A stretch of DNA of 64,000 bases from Bacteroidales bacterium (GTDB taxonomy: Bacteria > Bacteroidota > Bacteroidia > Bacteroidales > WCHB1-69). The position numbers and the translations under genes were made by a program. Under the pieces are notes generated by a model. That model ran no database searches, was not told the origin of the DNA, and saw nothing but the letters and a program-made list of their open reading frames with translations. This document shows, piece after piece, positions 44,627 to 54,900 of the stretch. Position 1 is the stretch's first letter, and every line of letters begins with the position of its first letter. Where the stretch lies: NCBI GenBank assembly GCA_016290295.1, contig JAEETJ010000006.1:44662-108661 (forward strand), in the 5' to 3' direction.

Positions 44627-46396
44627 ATGTCTGATAAATCAAATAAGACCATCATGAAAAAAGAAACAAACAACTTCAATGCCATCAGCACTTTCACTGA
44701 TGTAGCGAGAATGCTGGACAACTCCCACAGCGAAATCCTCGGGCTTTACAACGAGTCCATCGCCAAGATTCCCTTTGACAGCAAGTCTTTCAAACACAAG
44801 CTGACTTCACCTGAAAAAACCCAGGAATTGCAAGACAATGTGCAGAAACTCAGTAAACTTTTGAAAGCCACCCCCGAAGAAACAATGATCTTTGTGGCCA
44901 TCTATGCCTACCAACTGGTACACGACAATGCCGCCGATACCCGCGATATCACCCGTTTTTTTGGCATCAACGAGCTGGACTTTCTGCCACTGAAGAGCAG
45001 TTTACAATCCCTGCTGAAAAAAGGACAAATCCGCCTGGTGGAACGCCACAGACGCTACGACGAGTATAGAATCAGCAAAGCGGCGGAGAATGCTCTGCTC
45101 AACAACAAGCCATTCAAAGCTGAAAAAGCCGTGAAAATAGACCGCTACAAATTTTGCGAGCGCATTTCCGACTTTATCGAGATGCGCAGCAACGATGAAA
45201 TGGAAACACGGGACTTATTCAAGTTGGCACAAGAGGAGGAAGAAAACAACAGCCAACTTAAGTTCATCAAGGATGTGAATAAAATTCTGTCATCGGTGGA
45301 GGACCGCACGCTCTTTTACGAAATCTGCGATGATTATGTGAGAGACAATCGCAGAAGAGCTGCCAGCGGACTCGACTGCACACTTTCCGACATCTACGAC
45401 AGCTGTCGTGGCCGCCTAAATGTGGCCAAATCCATTATGGCCAAGGAGCACGCCTTGTTAATCAACGATTTGGTGGAACTGCTTCCGTCAACATTCTTTG
45501 GTGACGCCTGTCTTACTCTGACCGACAAAGGAAAAGCTCTTTTCCTGGAAAAAGACTTAGAGCTGTTCAACATCAAGGGAAAATCCGACAAACGACTGAT
45601 TGCACCCGACAAGATTCCCGACAGAAAACTGTTCTTCAGTGAAGAACTCGGCAAAGAACTCAATTTCGTGCGAGAAAGTCTGATGGACGACAACTTTAAA
45701 AACTTGCAGCAACGCTTGGCCGACAACTCCCTACCCAAAGGAGTAAGTCTACTTTTCCACGGATTACCTGGCACTGGCAAAACCGCCGCCGCCGATATGC
45801 TGGCCAAAACCACTGGCCGCAGCGTCTATCATGTGGATATCGCCGCCTCCAAAACCTGCTGGTTTGGTGAAAGCGAGAAACTGTTCAAGCAGATTTTCAC
45901 CGACTATCGAAAGATGTGCGAAAAAGAGGAAAAGAAGCCCATCCTCCTGTTCAACGAGGCCGATGCCCTTTTCAGCAAGCGCAAGGATGTGAACTCAGGC
46001 AGTTGCGCCCAGACCGAGAACGCATTGCAGAACATCCTTTTGGAAGAGATGGAGACCCTCGACGGCATCCTCATCGCTACCACCAACCTCAGCGTCAACC
46101 TCGACAGCGCTTTCGACCGCCGCTTCCTGTTCAAGCTGTATTTCGGACAACCCGACACCGAAGCCAAGAAAGGCATCTGGAAAAGCAAACTCAACTGGCT
46201 CTCCGACGAGGACGCCGACAAACTGGCATACCGCTATAACCTTTCCGGTGGTGAAATCGACAACATCGTGCGTAAAACCTTGATGGAAGAGGTGCTGAAC
46301 GGCCAACGTCCCAGCTTTGCCACCCTCGAAAGCTGGTGTAAAGGAGAGAAACTGGAGCAGAAGAAAGGCGGAACGATTGGATTCACGAAAAACTGA
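44627..46396 (+). CDS. AAA ATPase with N-terminal helical/winged-helix region
   Basis: 589 residues. The N-terminal ~330 residues are helical, with segments like winged helices (ITRFFGINELDFLPLKSSLQSLLKKGQIRLVER). The AAA core has Walker A GLPGTGKT (379-386), Walker B ILLFNEAD with Asn443 where Asp is usual (Glu444 kept), sensor-1 IATTNLSVNLD and DRRFLFKLYF with the arginine finger. The FNEAD form seems typical of this Bacteroidota ATPase group. Target unknown. The promoter carries palindrome copy 2. The stop codon lies in the first unit of a heptamer array. An alternative start at 44654 (MKKETN) is possible. Confidence 0.85.
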   Translation: MSDKSNKTIMKKETNNFNAISTFTDVARMLDNSHSEILGLYNESIAKIPFDSKSFKHKLTSPEKTQELQDNVQKLSKLLKATPEETMIFVAIYAYQLVHDNAADTRDITRFFGINELDFLPLKSSLQSLLKKGQIRLVERHRRYDEYRISKAAENALLNNKPFKAEKAVKIDRYKFCERISDFIEMRSNDEMETRDLFKLAQEEEENNSQLKFIKDVNKILSSVEDRTLFYEICDDYVRDNRRRAASGLDCTLSDIYDSCRGRLNVAKSIMAKEHALLINDLVELLPSTFFGDACLTLTDKGKALFLEKDLELFNIKGKSDKRLIAPDKIPDRKLFFSEELGKELNFVRESLMDDNFKNLQQRLADNSLPKGVSLLFHGLPGTGKTAAADMLAKTTGRSVYHVDIAASKTCWFGESEKLFKQIFTDYRKMCEKEEKKPILLFNEADALFSKRKDVNSGSCAQTENALQNILLEEMETLDGILIATTNLSVNLDSAFDRRFLFKLYFGQPDTEAKKGIWKSKLNWLSDEDADKLAYRYNLSGGEIDNIVRKTLMEEVLNGQRPSFATLESWCKGEKLEQKKGGTIGFTKN

Positions 46397-46432
46397 AAAT
46401 TGAAAACTGAAAACTGAAAGTTGAAAGTTAAT
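46391..46432. repeat. Heptamer array, 6 units
   Basis: AACTGAA, AATTGAA, AACTGAA x2, AGTTGAA, AGTTAAT. The first unit supplies the TGA stop of the AAA gene. Confidence 0.8.
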
Positions 46433-46445
46433 AGAATTAAGAATT

Positions 46446-46766
46446 ATGGAAAAGATCAACAACATCAATTTTGTGTTAGTTCACGAGGCGTTCCAAAGGG
46501 ACGGATGGACGATGTACCACTATTTTATGAAGGGCAACAAATGGGTGAAAGGCAACGACACTGTCACCTGTTTCCGAGGTGGCTATAAATTGAACGGAGA
46601 ACCGCTCAGCAATGAGCGCCTGGCAGAAATGCTGCACATCGACCAACGTGCTATAGCGGTGTGCGAAGCGATTGCACCGCATGAGGTACACGGTGCATAC
46701 GGGAGAGCTTTTCTTGAAGGCGTTCGCTGGGCGGATGCACACCCGGTCAAGAAAGAAGGTAAATAA
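46446..46766 (+). CDS. Unknown 106-residue protein
   Basis: Soluble, not recognised. Opens INNINFVLVHEAFQRDGWTMYHYFMKGNKWVKG and ends with GRAFLEGVRWADAHPVKKEGK; CFRGGYKLNGEPLSNERLAEMLHID in the middle looks like a short helix-turn. It is 49 nt after the AAA gene in the same direction, separated by the heptamer array. Confidence 0.6.
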   Translation: MEKINNINFVLVHEAFQRDGWTMYHYFMKGNKWVKGNDTVTCFRGGYKLNGEPLSNERLAEMLHIDQRAIAVCEAIAPHEVHGAYGRAFLEGVRWADAHPVKKEGK

Positions 46767-46778
46767 ACCCTTGCCGAA

Positions 46779-46840
46779 AGTGTGAAAAAATATGATTCGG
46801 CACAATTATAATTCAGCCTTCATCCTCACAAATTTCCCTT
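46779..46840. other. Segment resembling the region upstream of palindrome copy 3
   Basis: GTGTGAAAAAAT, GATTCGGCA, CAATTATAATTC and a TCCTCACA end align with 56380-56434 (GCGGAAAAAAT, GATTCAGTG, CAATTATAATTC, CTCTCACA). Here no CTGCTACTAGCAG palindrome follows. It may be a duplicated promoter region that lost its operator. Confidence 0.5.
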
Positions 46841-46952
46841 GAACGTCTGCACGAGATTGCCTCACACGAACATGTTGTAGTTCAGATACAGTAAATTTTC
46901 ACAATTTTGTTGAAAAACGACAGGATTTTTTTTATGTTTTTGTAAAAAGTCT

Positions 46953-46960
46953 TATCTTTG
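46953..46960 (+). promoter_or_regulatory. -7 promoter element of the McrBC-like operon
   Basis: TATCTTTG, 78 nt before the ATG at 47039; no palindrome nearby. Confidence 0.65.
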
Positions 46961-47038
46961 CAACTTAATATTTTATATCTTGTCTAGCAACTCAGGTAAA
47001 AAAACAATCAATATAAACAAGTTTGTAACATAGTAATT

Positions 47039-48745
47039 ATGGCCGAATTATTTGATATTTCAAACAAGCTAAAACAAATAATAGATTTTGCCACAAAGGG
47101 AGCACTACACTCCAAAAATAACGATGGAAAAGATGGAGATATCACTGTCAAATGGAGTACTGGAAGAGGAACGCCCGCACAAGCCTCATGGATTGGATTT
47201 CTGGGACCATCTATAGAACCAACTAATGGTATTTATCCAGTATTCCTTTATTACAAGGATATTAAATGTCTTTTTCTGTGCTATGGAGTGAGTAGTACAA
47301 CAAAACCAACAAAAAGTTGGGATCCCAGCTTGGTGGCTGGCAAAGTAACAATAGGTGATTATTTGACAAAAAAATTTTCAAAAAAATTCCCCAAAAAAGG
47401 TGATGTTAAATATAGAGAATCATTCTTATTCAAGGAGTACAGGAAAGTAAGCCCAACCACCATTCCTTCCTCGGTTGAGTCCGACATGAAAAACATTCTT
47501 GCACAATATTGTTCATATCTCAAAATAAAACCTCCAGTGGGAGTTTCTCTAATATCATTACCCTCAACATTCACATCACCATCAACACCCAAAACACCTT
47601 GTATGTTCCCTGATTATAAAGCTGCCATCAAGGCAAAACCATTCGTAATTTTAGGCGGGTTCTCTGGAACCGGAAAAAGTCAAAAAGTAAAAGAACTGGC
47701 CTTCGAAACATGTCCAACAAATTTACAAGATTCTCTTGAAACGACCCCAGGCAACTACTGCCTAATTTCCGTTAAACCCAATTGGCATGACAGCACCGAA
47801 TTGCTTGGTTATTATTCTGGAATTTTAAACAAGTACATAGTTACGGACTTCATGCGCTTTCTTGTCAAGGCCATGAAATATCCACAAGTTCCCTTTTTCG
47901 TATGCCTTGACGAAATGAATCTGGCACCCGTGGAAGAATACTTTGCGGAATTTCTTAGTGTACTGGAAACTCGCAAAAAGGATGCCACCGGTAAAATTGT
48001 TTCAGCCGCATTGGTTGGCAGTTCAACTTTTGCAATACAAGATGAATTTGGTAAGGACATTTTCAACTTTAGCGAACTGGGACTAGATGAAATTAAAGAA
48101 AAAGACATTTGTGACGAGTTGAAAAGCAATGGTCTTTGTCTTCCTCAAAACGTCATTGTGATCGGCACCGTCAATATGGACGATACCACCTACTCATTCA
48201 GTCGCAAAGTCATTGACCGTGCCATGTCCTTTGAGACACCCATCGTTCCTTTGACAGGCATGCTCACAGGGAAAAAAATGTTAACCTACAAGGAGACTCG
48301 TGATTCTTATGATCATACGTATCAAACAGAAATGAAAGACAATTATCTTGCTGATGAAGTAAGTATACAAGACATGGTATTGGCAGGTAGTTTAATACCA
48401 TCTGACGCTAACATAATTGCCCAAACTACCGATGAAATCAACGAAGCTCTTAAAGGATCACCTTTCCAAATATTATGGCGATTTGCCAATGAAGTTGCGT
48501 TATACTATAACTCTGTAAAAAAAATTCATAGCGCTCCTGATTGGAATGAAATCTTTGATGCCGCTATTATGATGAAGATTTTACCACGAATTGAAGGTGA
48601 TTACGACAAAACACATGAACCACTTGAAAAATTATTAGCTCTATCAACTACAAGCCCTAAAAATTGGCCTCAAACAGCCGAAAAAATCAAAGCTATGCAA
48701 TCCCGGTTTGATGGAGACAGTGGTTTCACCAGCTTTTGGAATTAG
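47039..48745 (+). CDS. McrB-like AAA+ protein with MrcB-type N-terminal domain
   Basis: 568 residues. The N-terminal ~160 residues match the MrcB_N (DUF3578) type: WIGFLGPSIEPTNGIYPVFLYYKD and LFLCYG. A Pro/Ser/Thr linker (~165-190) leads to the AAA+ core with Walker A GFSGTGKS (207-214), Walker B FFVCLDEMNLAPVEEYFAEFLSVLE (Asp291-Glu292), and GTVNMDDTTYSFSRKVIDRA near residue 380 in place of the MNTxDRS signature of McrB. It would act as the NTP-driven motor and sensor of a modification-dependent restriction complex. It starts the two-gene unit with the nuclease-like partner (3-nt gap). Confidence 0.88.
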   Translation: MAELFDISNKLKQIIDFATKGALHSKNNDGKDGDITVKWSTGRGTPAQASWIGFLGPSIEPTNGIYPVFLYYKDIKCLFLCYGVSSTTKPTKSWDPSLVAGKVTIGDYLTKKFSKKFPKKGDVKYRESFLFKEYRKVSPTTIPSSVESDMKNILAQYCSYLKIKPPVGVSLISLPSTFTSPSTPKTPCMFPDYKAAIKAKPFVILGGFSGTGKSQKVKELAFETCPTNLQDSLETTPGNYCLISVKPNWHDSTELLGYYSGILNKYIVTDFMRFLVKAMKYPQVPFFVCLDEMNLAPVEEYFAEFLSVLETRKKDATGKIVSAALVGSSTFAIQDEFGKDIFNFSELGLDEIKEKDICDELKSNGLCLPQNVIVIGTVNMDDTTYSFSRKVIDRAMSFETPIVPLTGMLTGKKMLTYKETRDSYDHTYQTEMKDNYLADEVSIQDMVLAGSLIPSDANIIAQTTDEINEALKGSPFQILWRFANEVALYYNSVKKIHSAPDWNEIFDAAIMMKILPRIEGDYDKTHEPLEKLLALSTTSPKNWPQTAEKIKAMQSRFDGDSGFTSFWN

Positions 48746-48748
48746 CAA

Positions 48749-50677
48749 ATGGAACAGACGATTCTAAAGTTTGAAGCCACAGACTTCACCCTATCTATCA
48801 CTACAAATATGGACAATTGGGGTAATCTGTGGAAAACATTCGAAAAACGGGTCGGTAGCGACGCCTGGACCTATAGTAACTACGCTTCAAGTTGCCCTGG
48901 AGAACTATTTCTCATTGATATGGAGAAAGCTAAGTCTCCTACTGGAAAGCCCGGGACTTTTGAATGGGACAATCAATACCCGACAATTTTTGAAGTTAAG
49001 TCATATCACTTTAAAATCAAATTCAAAAAACCACCGGTACACGCACGGGTCATTCATCCACTCAAAAAAATTGTGGATGGATTCACAAACGATATGGATC
49101 CCACTGACACGACCGTAACCGCTGTCAGAGGTTTTATTGACTTTCTCAATCAGCCAGGTATATTTACGCTTTGTTTTGAGTATGAATATCCAGATGGGGT
49201 TGTAAAAAAGGAACACTTTACCTTCGATGTCATCTCTCCAAAACTGGACACTCGAAAAGATATGCCCGCCATGCTCAATGCTATTAATGATGAGTATGAA
49301 GGTTATATTTTTGAGTATTTAACATTAACCTATCAAAGTCTGAAAGCAATAAAGAAACCTGTTCAGACGGCTTCAATGTGGCTTAGCATTTTTCGTCACG
49401 TCGCAAAAAAATACTTTTACGCTTGTCGGTTTGTTATTGAGCAACCAAACAACCGCTCTGAACGGACGACATGCTATGCGAAAGCGGATAAAATAAAAAA
49501 ATGGAGCCGAACTGAAGAAGAACGTTTTAAACTGAATGAGGCGAATTTCGGATTAGAAGAAGCGGCCAATCGCTATTACCCTTACACTCAAATAATTAGA
49601 ACCTCAAATACCCGCGAAAACAGATTTGTCAAATACACCTTAAAAAGCCTTTCCAAGAAATTTGGGAAAATAAAGGAACAGATAATAAAAAAATACGAGG
49701 ACAAGCTCTCAGATGATGAAAAGAAAGAATTGGAGCATTTTCAAAAAACTTTTCAACAAATCTTAAAGCATCCTTTTTTCAAAAGTGTAGATGAATTTGA
49801 AGGATTCAAGCAGGAAAGTAGAGTCCTCCAACAGAGAAGCGGATACAGCACGATTTATAAAACATGGATTATCCTTCGAAGAAGCCTCGAATTACAAGAG
49901 GATTTGAATACCATAGGGCTTAAACAAGTGTGGGAATTGTATGAGATTTGGTGCTTCATTATGATGAAACGGCTCATCATAGATATTATAAATCCCTGCC
50001 ACATTGACTATAGCCCTACGAAAGACAAAACCTTGGATCCATTATTAGATAATAGTATAGAACAAATCATCACATTTTATCGTCAAGGAGACGCGGCACA
50101 CGAATATCCTATTACACTCCGATACCAACACCGATACAACATTAAGAATGGAACATCGGCCACTACCGAACAAAAACCAGATATCGTATTAGAAATCACA
50201 TTAAAAGGAAAAAAAGCAAAAGATAAATTTGTTCTTACCTATTTGTTTGATGCCAAATATAGAGTGGATATGGACACATCGCCTGATTCTGGATTGGATG
50301 TCGGTTTGGATGATCCAATACCCGACACACTGGATCAGATGCACCGCTATCGTGATGCTATTCTTTATCAAAAAGCTGGAAAAATGATGAGGGAAAATGT
50401 GGGCGGCTATATCCTATTTCCTGGGAGAACCGCTATAAAAGATCCTGTTACTAAAAAAGAAGCCGCAGAAGATAAATACTTTTACAAATCTATTGATACC
50501 GTTAATATTGGGGCTTTCCCTTTCTTGCCGAAAGATAAAACCAGTAAAGATGTTCAAAGTCAATTGATTCGCAAACATTTGGAAAAAATCCTCAATGAGA
50601 CGAATGTTTATCGACATATTCATAACACAATTCCGCAGAAAGGACTCACCTATAAAAAAAGTTCTCTCATCAAATAA
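48749..50677 (+). CDS. DUF2357/PD-(D/E)XK nuclease partner of the McrB-like protein
   Basis: 642 residues. A beta-rich N-terminal part of ~200 residues, a long helical middle (~210-430, KKYEDKLSDDEKKELEHFQKTFQQIL), then a PD-(D/E)XK nuclease domain: EQKPDIVLEI (Asp478), then LFDAKYRVD (Asp501, Lys503), and DQMHRYRDAI (a helix typical of DUF524/PDDEXK_7). It lies 3 nt after the McrB-like gene. Together they match the two-gene layout of McrBC-like systems in which the C partner has a DUF2357-type N-terminus. The substrate modification is unknown. Confidence 0.85.
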   Translation: MEQTILKFEATDFTLSITTNMDNWGNLWKTFEKRVGSDAWTYSNYASSCPGELFLIDMEKAKSPTGKPGTFEWDNQYPTIFEVKSYHFKIKFKKPPVHARVIHPLKKIVDGFTNDMDPTDTTVTAVRGFIDFLNQPGIFTLCFEYEYPDGVVKKEHFTFDVISPKLDTRKDMPAMLNAINDEYEGYIFEYLTLTYQSLKAIKKPVQTASMWLSIFRHVAKKYFYACRFVIEQPNNRSERTTCYAKADKIKKWSRTEEERFKLNEANFGLEEAANRYYPYTQIIRTSNTRENRFVKYTLKSLSKKFGKIKEQIIKKYEDKLSDDEKKELEHFQKTFQQILKHPFFKSVDEFEGFKQESRVLQQRSGYSTIYKTWIILRRSLELQEDLNTIGLKQVWELYEIWCFIMMKRLIIDIINPCHIDYSPTKDKTLDPLLDNSIEQIITFYRQGDAAHEYPITLRYQHRYNIKNGTSATTEQKPDIVLEITLKGKKAKDKFVLTYLFDAKYRVDMDTSPDSGLDVGLDDPIPDTLDQMHRYRDAILYQKAGKMMRENVGGYILFPGRTAIKDPVTKKEAAEDKYFYKSIDTVNIGAFPFLPKDKTSKDVQSQLIRKHLEKILNETNVYRHIHNTIPQKGLTYKKSSLIK

Positions 50678-50980
50678 TGTTTTACGGTTTAAGCATTAAA
50701 CCTATTGTTTTAAAATACAGTTTGTGTTGCGGTTGTAGGCGAATATCGCTCACTCATATAATCATAATGCCCATTATGTGTTATGTCCATACACAACCAT
50801 TTTTATTTGAATGATTCAGTCGATATCAAGAAAAATATTTGTACATTTGCAACATCATATTCTCAAATCGTTGTTTAATGAATTTCGCGGGATTGGAAAA
50901 TATGGTAAAAAAGAATAAAAATAGAAATTCACGTATTAAGAACGATGAAAAACTGGCCTGTGATTGGTGAATACTAAATT
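50678..50980. other. Gap before the helicase-methyltransferase operon
   Basis: Holds a TACATTTG promoter (50842-50849) and a 30-codon frame at 50878-50970 (MNFAGLENMVKKNKNRN onward) that stops 10 nt before the next gene. The short frame may be a leader peptide or chance; it has no recognisable feature. The left part is AT-rich without a clear structure. Confidence 0.5.
50842..50849 (+). promoter_or_regulatory. -7 promoter element of the helicase-methyltransferase operon
   Basis: TACATTTG; transcription would start about 125 nt before the ATG at 50981 and would include the short leader frame. Confidence 0.6.
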
Positions 50981-51958
50981 ATGAGCATTATTGATATTAA
51001 CGAAGAACAAATACACTCATACGCTCCTGACGTTTTAGAGGTGCTGTTGAAAGACCGCACAACCAACAAAAATATTTTTTGGGCTACCAACGACTATAAG
51101 GAATTGGGAGAACAATACACCTATTATTCACCGATACTTCCATCTTTGATTACGGGTGTACATGCTGATGTAATACGTCCAAGGGTGTTGAAAGCACGGC
51201 AACAGCAGTCTGTTCGTTCCAAGGAAATGGCGGAAGTGTTTACCCCTGCTTGGATATGCAACGTTCAAAACAACCATATTGATTCTGCTTGGTTCGGACG
51301 CAAAAACGTCTTTAACACCGAGAACAATGATCACTCTTGGACGACCACAGACTCTCCGATTGAGTTTCCTGACGGAAAAACTTGGAAAGACTATGTAATG
51401 GAGACGCGCATGGAAATCACCTGCGGGGAAGCACCATATATTACAAGCCGATACGATGTAACGACAGGTTATTTTATTGAACCGAAAGATAGAATTGGGC
51501 TACTTGACAGAAAATTGCGTGTGGTCGGCGAGAATACCACCACTATTGAAGAATGGATTGCAGCCGCTATCGATGCTTACAAAAACATATATGCATACGA
51601 ATGGCAAGGCGATAATCTATTGTTGGCACGGGAAGCTATGTTATGGACTTTCGGCGAGTTTTTCTCCGCGAAATTCCATTGCGAGCCACCCAAAGAAACA
51701 GTATTAGAAATCGCCACCATAATCAGTTGGAATGTATGGCAGATGGACGGTCTGAAATGCGTGGTGCCTAATAGTTGTAAGACAGTGGAGCACACGGACC
51801 TATTTGGTAATACTATAAAAACAGAATGTCTTGGTTGTAAGAAAGGGAACATTCACCACCACAATGGTATTTATTGTCTAGTCAAAGACTGGGATACCAT
51901 AGATAAAAAGACAGGGAAAAAAGAGGCGAAAGTGCCTTTTCACACACTGATTAAATAA
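50981..51958 (+). CDS. Companion of the restriction-modification fusion (subunit M-like)
   Basis: 325 residues. RSKEMAEVFTPAWICNVQNN (79-98) is like motif X of N6-adenine methyltransferases. MEITCGEAPYITSRYD (~144-159) has CGEAPY where a catalytic (D/N)PPY would be expected. RIGLLDRKLRVV and WQGDNLLLAREAML follow. The C-terminus has four or five Cys and His residues (ECLGCKKGNIHHHNGIYC) that could bind zinc. Proteins of this kind are often annotated as 'restriction endonuclease subunit M' and precede a large helicase-methyltransferase gene, as here (18-nt gap). With the NPPY-like site degenerate it may bind DNA or target rather than methylate. Confidence 0.75.
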   Translation: MSIIDINEEQIHSYAPDVLEVLLKDRTTNKNIFWATNDYKELGEQYTYYSPILPSLITGVHADVIRPRVLKARQQQSVRSKEMAEVFTPAWICNVQNNHIDSAWFGRKNVFNTENNDHSWTTTDSPIEFPDGKTWKDYVMETRMEITCGEAPYITSRYDVTTGYFIEPKDRIGLLDRKLRVVGENTTTIEEWIAAAIDAYKNIYAYEWQGDNLLLAREAMLWTFGEFFSAKFHCEPPKETVLEIATIISWNVWQMDGLKCVVPNSCKTVEHTDLFGNTIKTECLGCKKGNIHHHNGIYCLVKDWDTIDKKTGKKEAKVPFHTLIK

Positions 51959-51976
51959 ATTCAACAAGAGTAACTT

Positions 51977-54900
51977 ATGGCAAAATCATCACCAAAAGTA
52001 GCTTCAGCTGCAATTTCCACAGACAGTTCGACTACCTCAAATTGGATTGAAGAATTTAAAAAAGAAGCCGAAAAAATCATTACGGGACGAGTAGAACCAC
52101 GCATATATGCTTTTATCACAAAATATGTGCCCAAGGCTTTGAAAGTAGGTGATACCTATCGTCCTGTAAAAGTGCGTTTAGAAGAATGGAAAAAATATTA
52201 TGACGATATATTACCATCATCTCCAGTATTGGAAAAATTAGCATTGGCTAACCCCAATAATCCTAATGATTTTACCTATTTTAGGGACTACTCTGTTCAT
52301 GAATATTTAGAGTCAATAAATAAGTATAGATTGCAACCTAAAAATTTTTCTTCTAATGTATATCAGTCAAATGAATTTTTTAGGGACACTTCAAAAAAGG
52401 AGATTGAGGCAGCCATCAAAGACATTCAGAATGCTTATAAGAATAAAACAAGACAGTATCAATTTTATACCGAACAGGGCTTGCCCGCAAAAACCACGAT
52501 AAAACGCGATGAAAATTATAGTCCACGGGACATCCAACAACAGGCAATCGATAAATTCAAAACAGTATATCAACAAAGAAAGAACTTGTTGATGTATGCT
52601 GTAATGCGTTTTGGCAAGTCTTTTACGGCCATGTGTTGCGCAGAACAAATGGGGGCTCGTGTTGTAGTTATCGTATCTGCAAAAAAAGATGTAAAGGAAG
52701 CATGGTATCAAATTGTCATGGGTCATAAAAAATTTGATGGTTACGAGTTTTTTGATGCGGATACTTTGTTCGGAGATCCTAATGCCATCTCTAAACATTT
52801 AAAAAACAATAAAAAAAACAAAGCTGCCATATTTCTCACTTTGCAGGATTTGTCTGGCAAGGATTCCAATGGAAATTCTATTAAAGAAAAACACACAGAA
52901 CTTTTTGATGGAACTGTCAAAATTGACCTTTTGATAGTGGATGAAACCCACTTCGGTGCTCGGGCAGAGCAGTATGGCAAAGTGTTGCAAGATCCCAAAT
53001 ACATTAAAGATACTACAAAAGGAAAGAAACTGGACGATGATGACTTTGTTGAAACCGAGGAAGGCGCTGAAGCTGTAAAAGTATTTAACGCAACGGTCAA
53101 ACTTCATCTCTCTGGCACGCCTTATCGTATCCTGATGGGGTCTGAATTTGAGAAAGAGGATATTGTGGCTTTCTTCCAATATTCAGACATTGTTGCCAAG
53201 AAAAAAGAGTGGGACGACAAAAACATAGAAAAAGATGAGTGGGAAAATCCGTATTACGGTTTCCCGGAAATGGTACGCTTCGCTTTTAATCCCAACGAGT
53301 CTTCAAGGAAAGTACTTGAACAGCTCCGCAAAAACGGATACACATACGCACTTTCTGCATTGTTGAAACCTAAGTCGGTACAACATGATTTAACTGGCGA
53401 TTACCAAAAATTTGTATATGAAAAAGAAGTATTAGATTTTCTACAAGTGATTGATGGTAAAAAATTAGACGACCAACTATTTGGTTTCCTTAATTATGAC
53501 AAGTTAAAAGAAGAAGGTAAAATGTGCCGCCATATTGTAATGGTTTTGCCGTATAAGGCTTCCTGCGATGCCATGCAGAAACTTATTAATGATAATAAAA
53601 AGAAATTTAAGAATCTCAAGCACTATAATATTATCAACATCTCTGGTGTTGAGGTCAACAACTGTAAAGATGTTCTGAAATGCTCCACAATAGATAAGGG
53701 CATCACAGGTTATAGTGTTAAAAAAGATAATCTTGTTGGAACGGTGCGTAGTATCATCACGACCTGTGAAAATGCAGGGCAAAAGACTTTGACATTAACG
53801 GTAAACCGGATGTTAACAGGATGTACGGTGCCAGAGTGGGATACTATGTTATACATGAAAGACACCTCTTCACCACAGGAATATGACCAAGCCATCTTCC
53901 GTCTTCAGAATCCTTATACAAAAACATACATACACCCGGAGGAAGATGAAAATGGCAAGCCTGTGCTTGACAAAAATGGCAAGCAGATAATCAAAAAAAT
54001 CAAGAAAGACATGAAGCCGCAGACACTGTTGGTGGATTTCGATCCCATGCGGCTATTCCTTTTGCAAGAGCACAAGGCTCAGATATACAATGTCAATACC
54101 GAAAAAATAGGCAATAGCGAATTGAAAGACCGCATAGAAAAGGAACTAGAGATCTCTCCACTTCTGACCATAGACCCCGTAAGTGGAATTGTAAAAGTCA
54201 ATGCAGCTCATATTCTAGATAAGGTTAGCCAATACCACTACGACAGAGGCATACGCGAAGAGGTGGATGAGATTCCCATTGACATGGGCTTGTTTGAAAA
54301 CGAGTCTTTCCGCGATACTATTGCTAAAGAGAATGAAATAGGCTCAAAAAGTGGATTGGCGTTTCCTGCAAATGAGGGCGAAGAAACGGATCCCAATATT
54401 GAACCAGTAGATGATAAGGCGACTGGCACCTCCAACGGAAATACCCCCGCAACAACAACAGAGAATAATCAGCCAAGCGAGGAAAAGGTATGGGAGAAGA
54501 AGTTGAAAAGTTATTTTGTGAAGATACTTCTGTACGCATATCTTACAGATGACAATGTGTCAAATTTGCATGATATTGTAGCTGGTATTGACAACAAAGA
54601 TGATAACAAGCGTATAGCAAAACACTTGGGATTGGAAAAGGGAATACTGCAGATTTTGCTTGGCAACATTAAACGGCTTGGTCACTTTGAAATGATTTCT
54701 GTATTGGATTATAAGATACAAGACCTCAACAAACTTTCTCACAATAAAGGGTTAAGTGTTGAAAAGCAAGTTGAAGTGGCTTTGTGTAAATTTGGCAAGT
54801 TGGGGGATGCCATGGTAATTACCCCAGCCAATATTGCAGATGATATGATGGCACTACTTCCCGACAATTTTTTGCGTGAAACAGCCAATAAAGACGGGCG

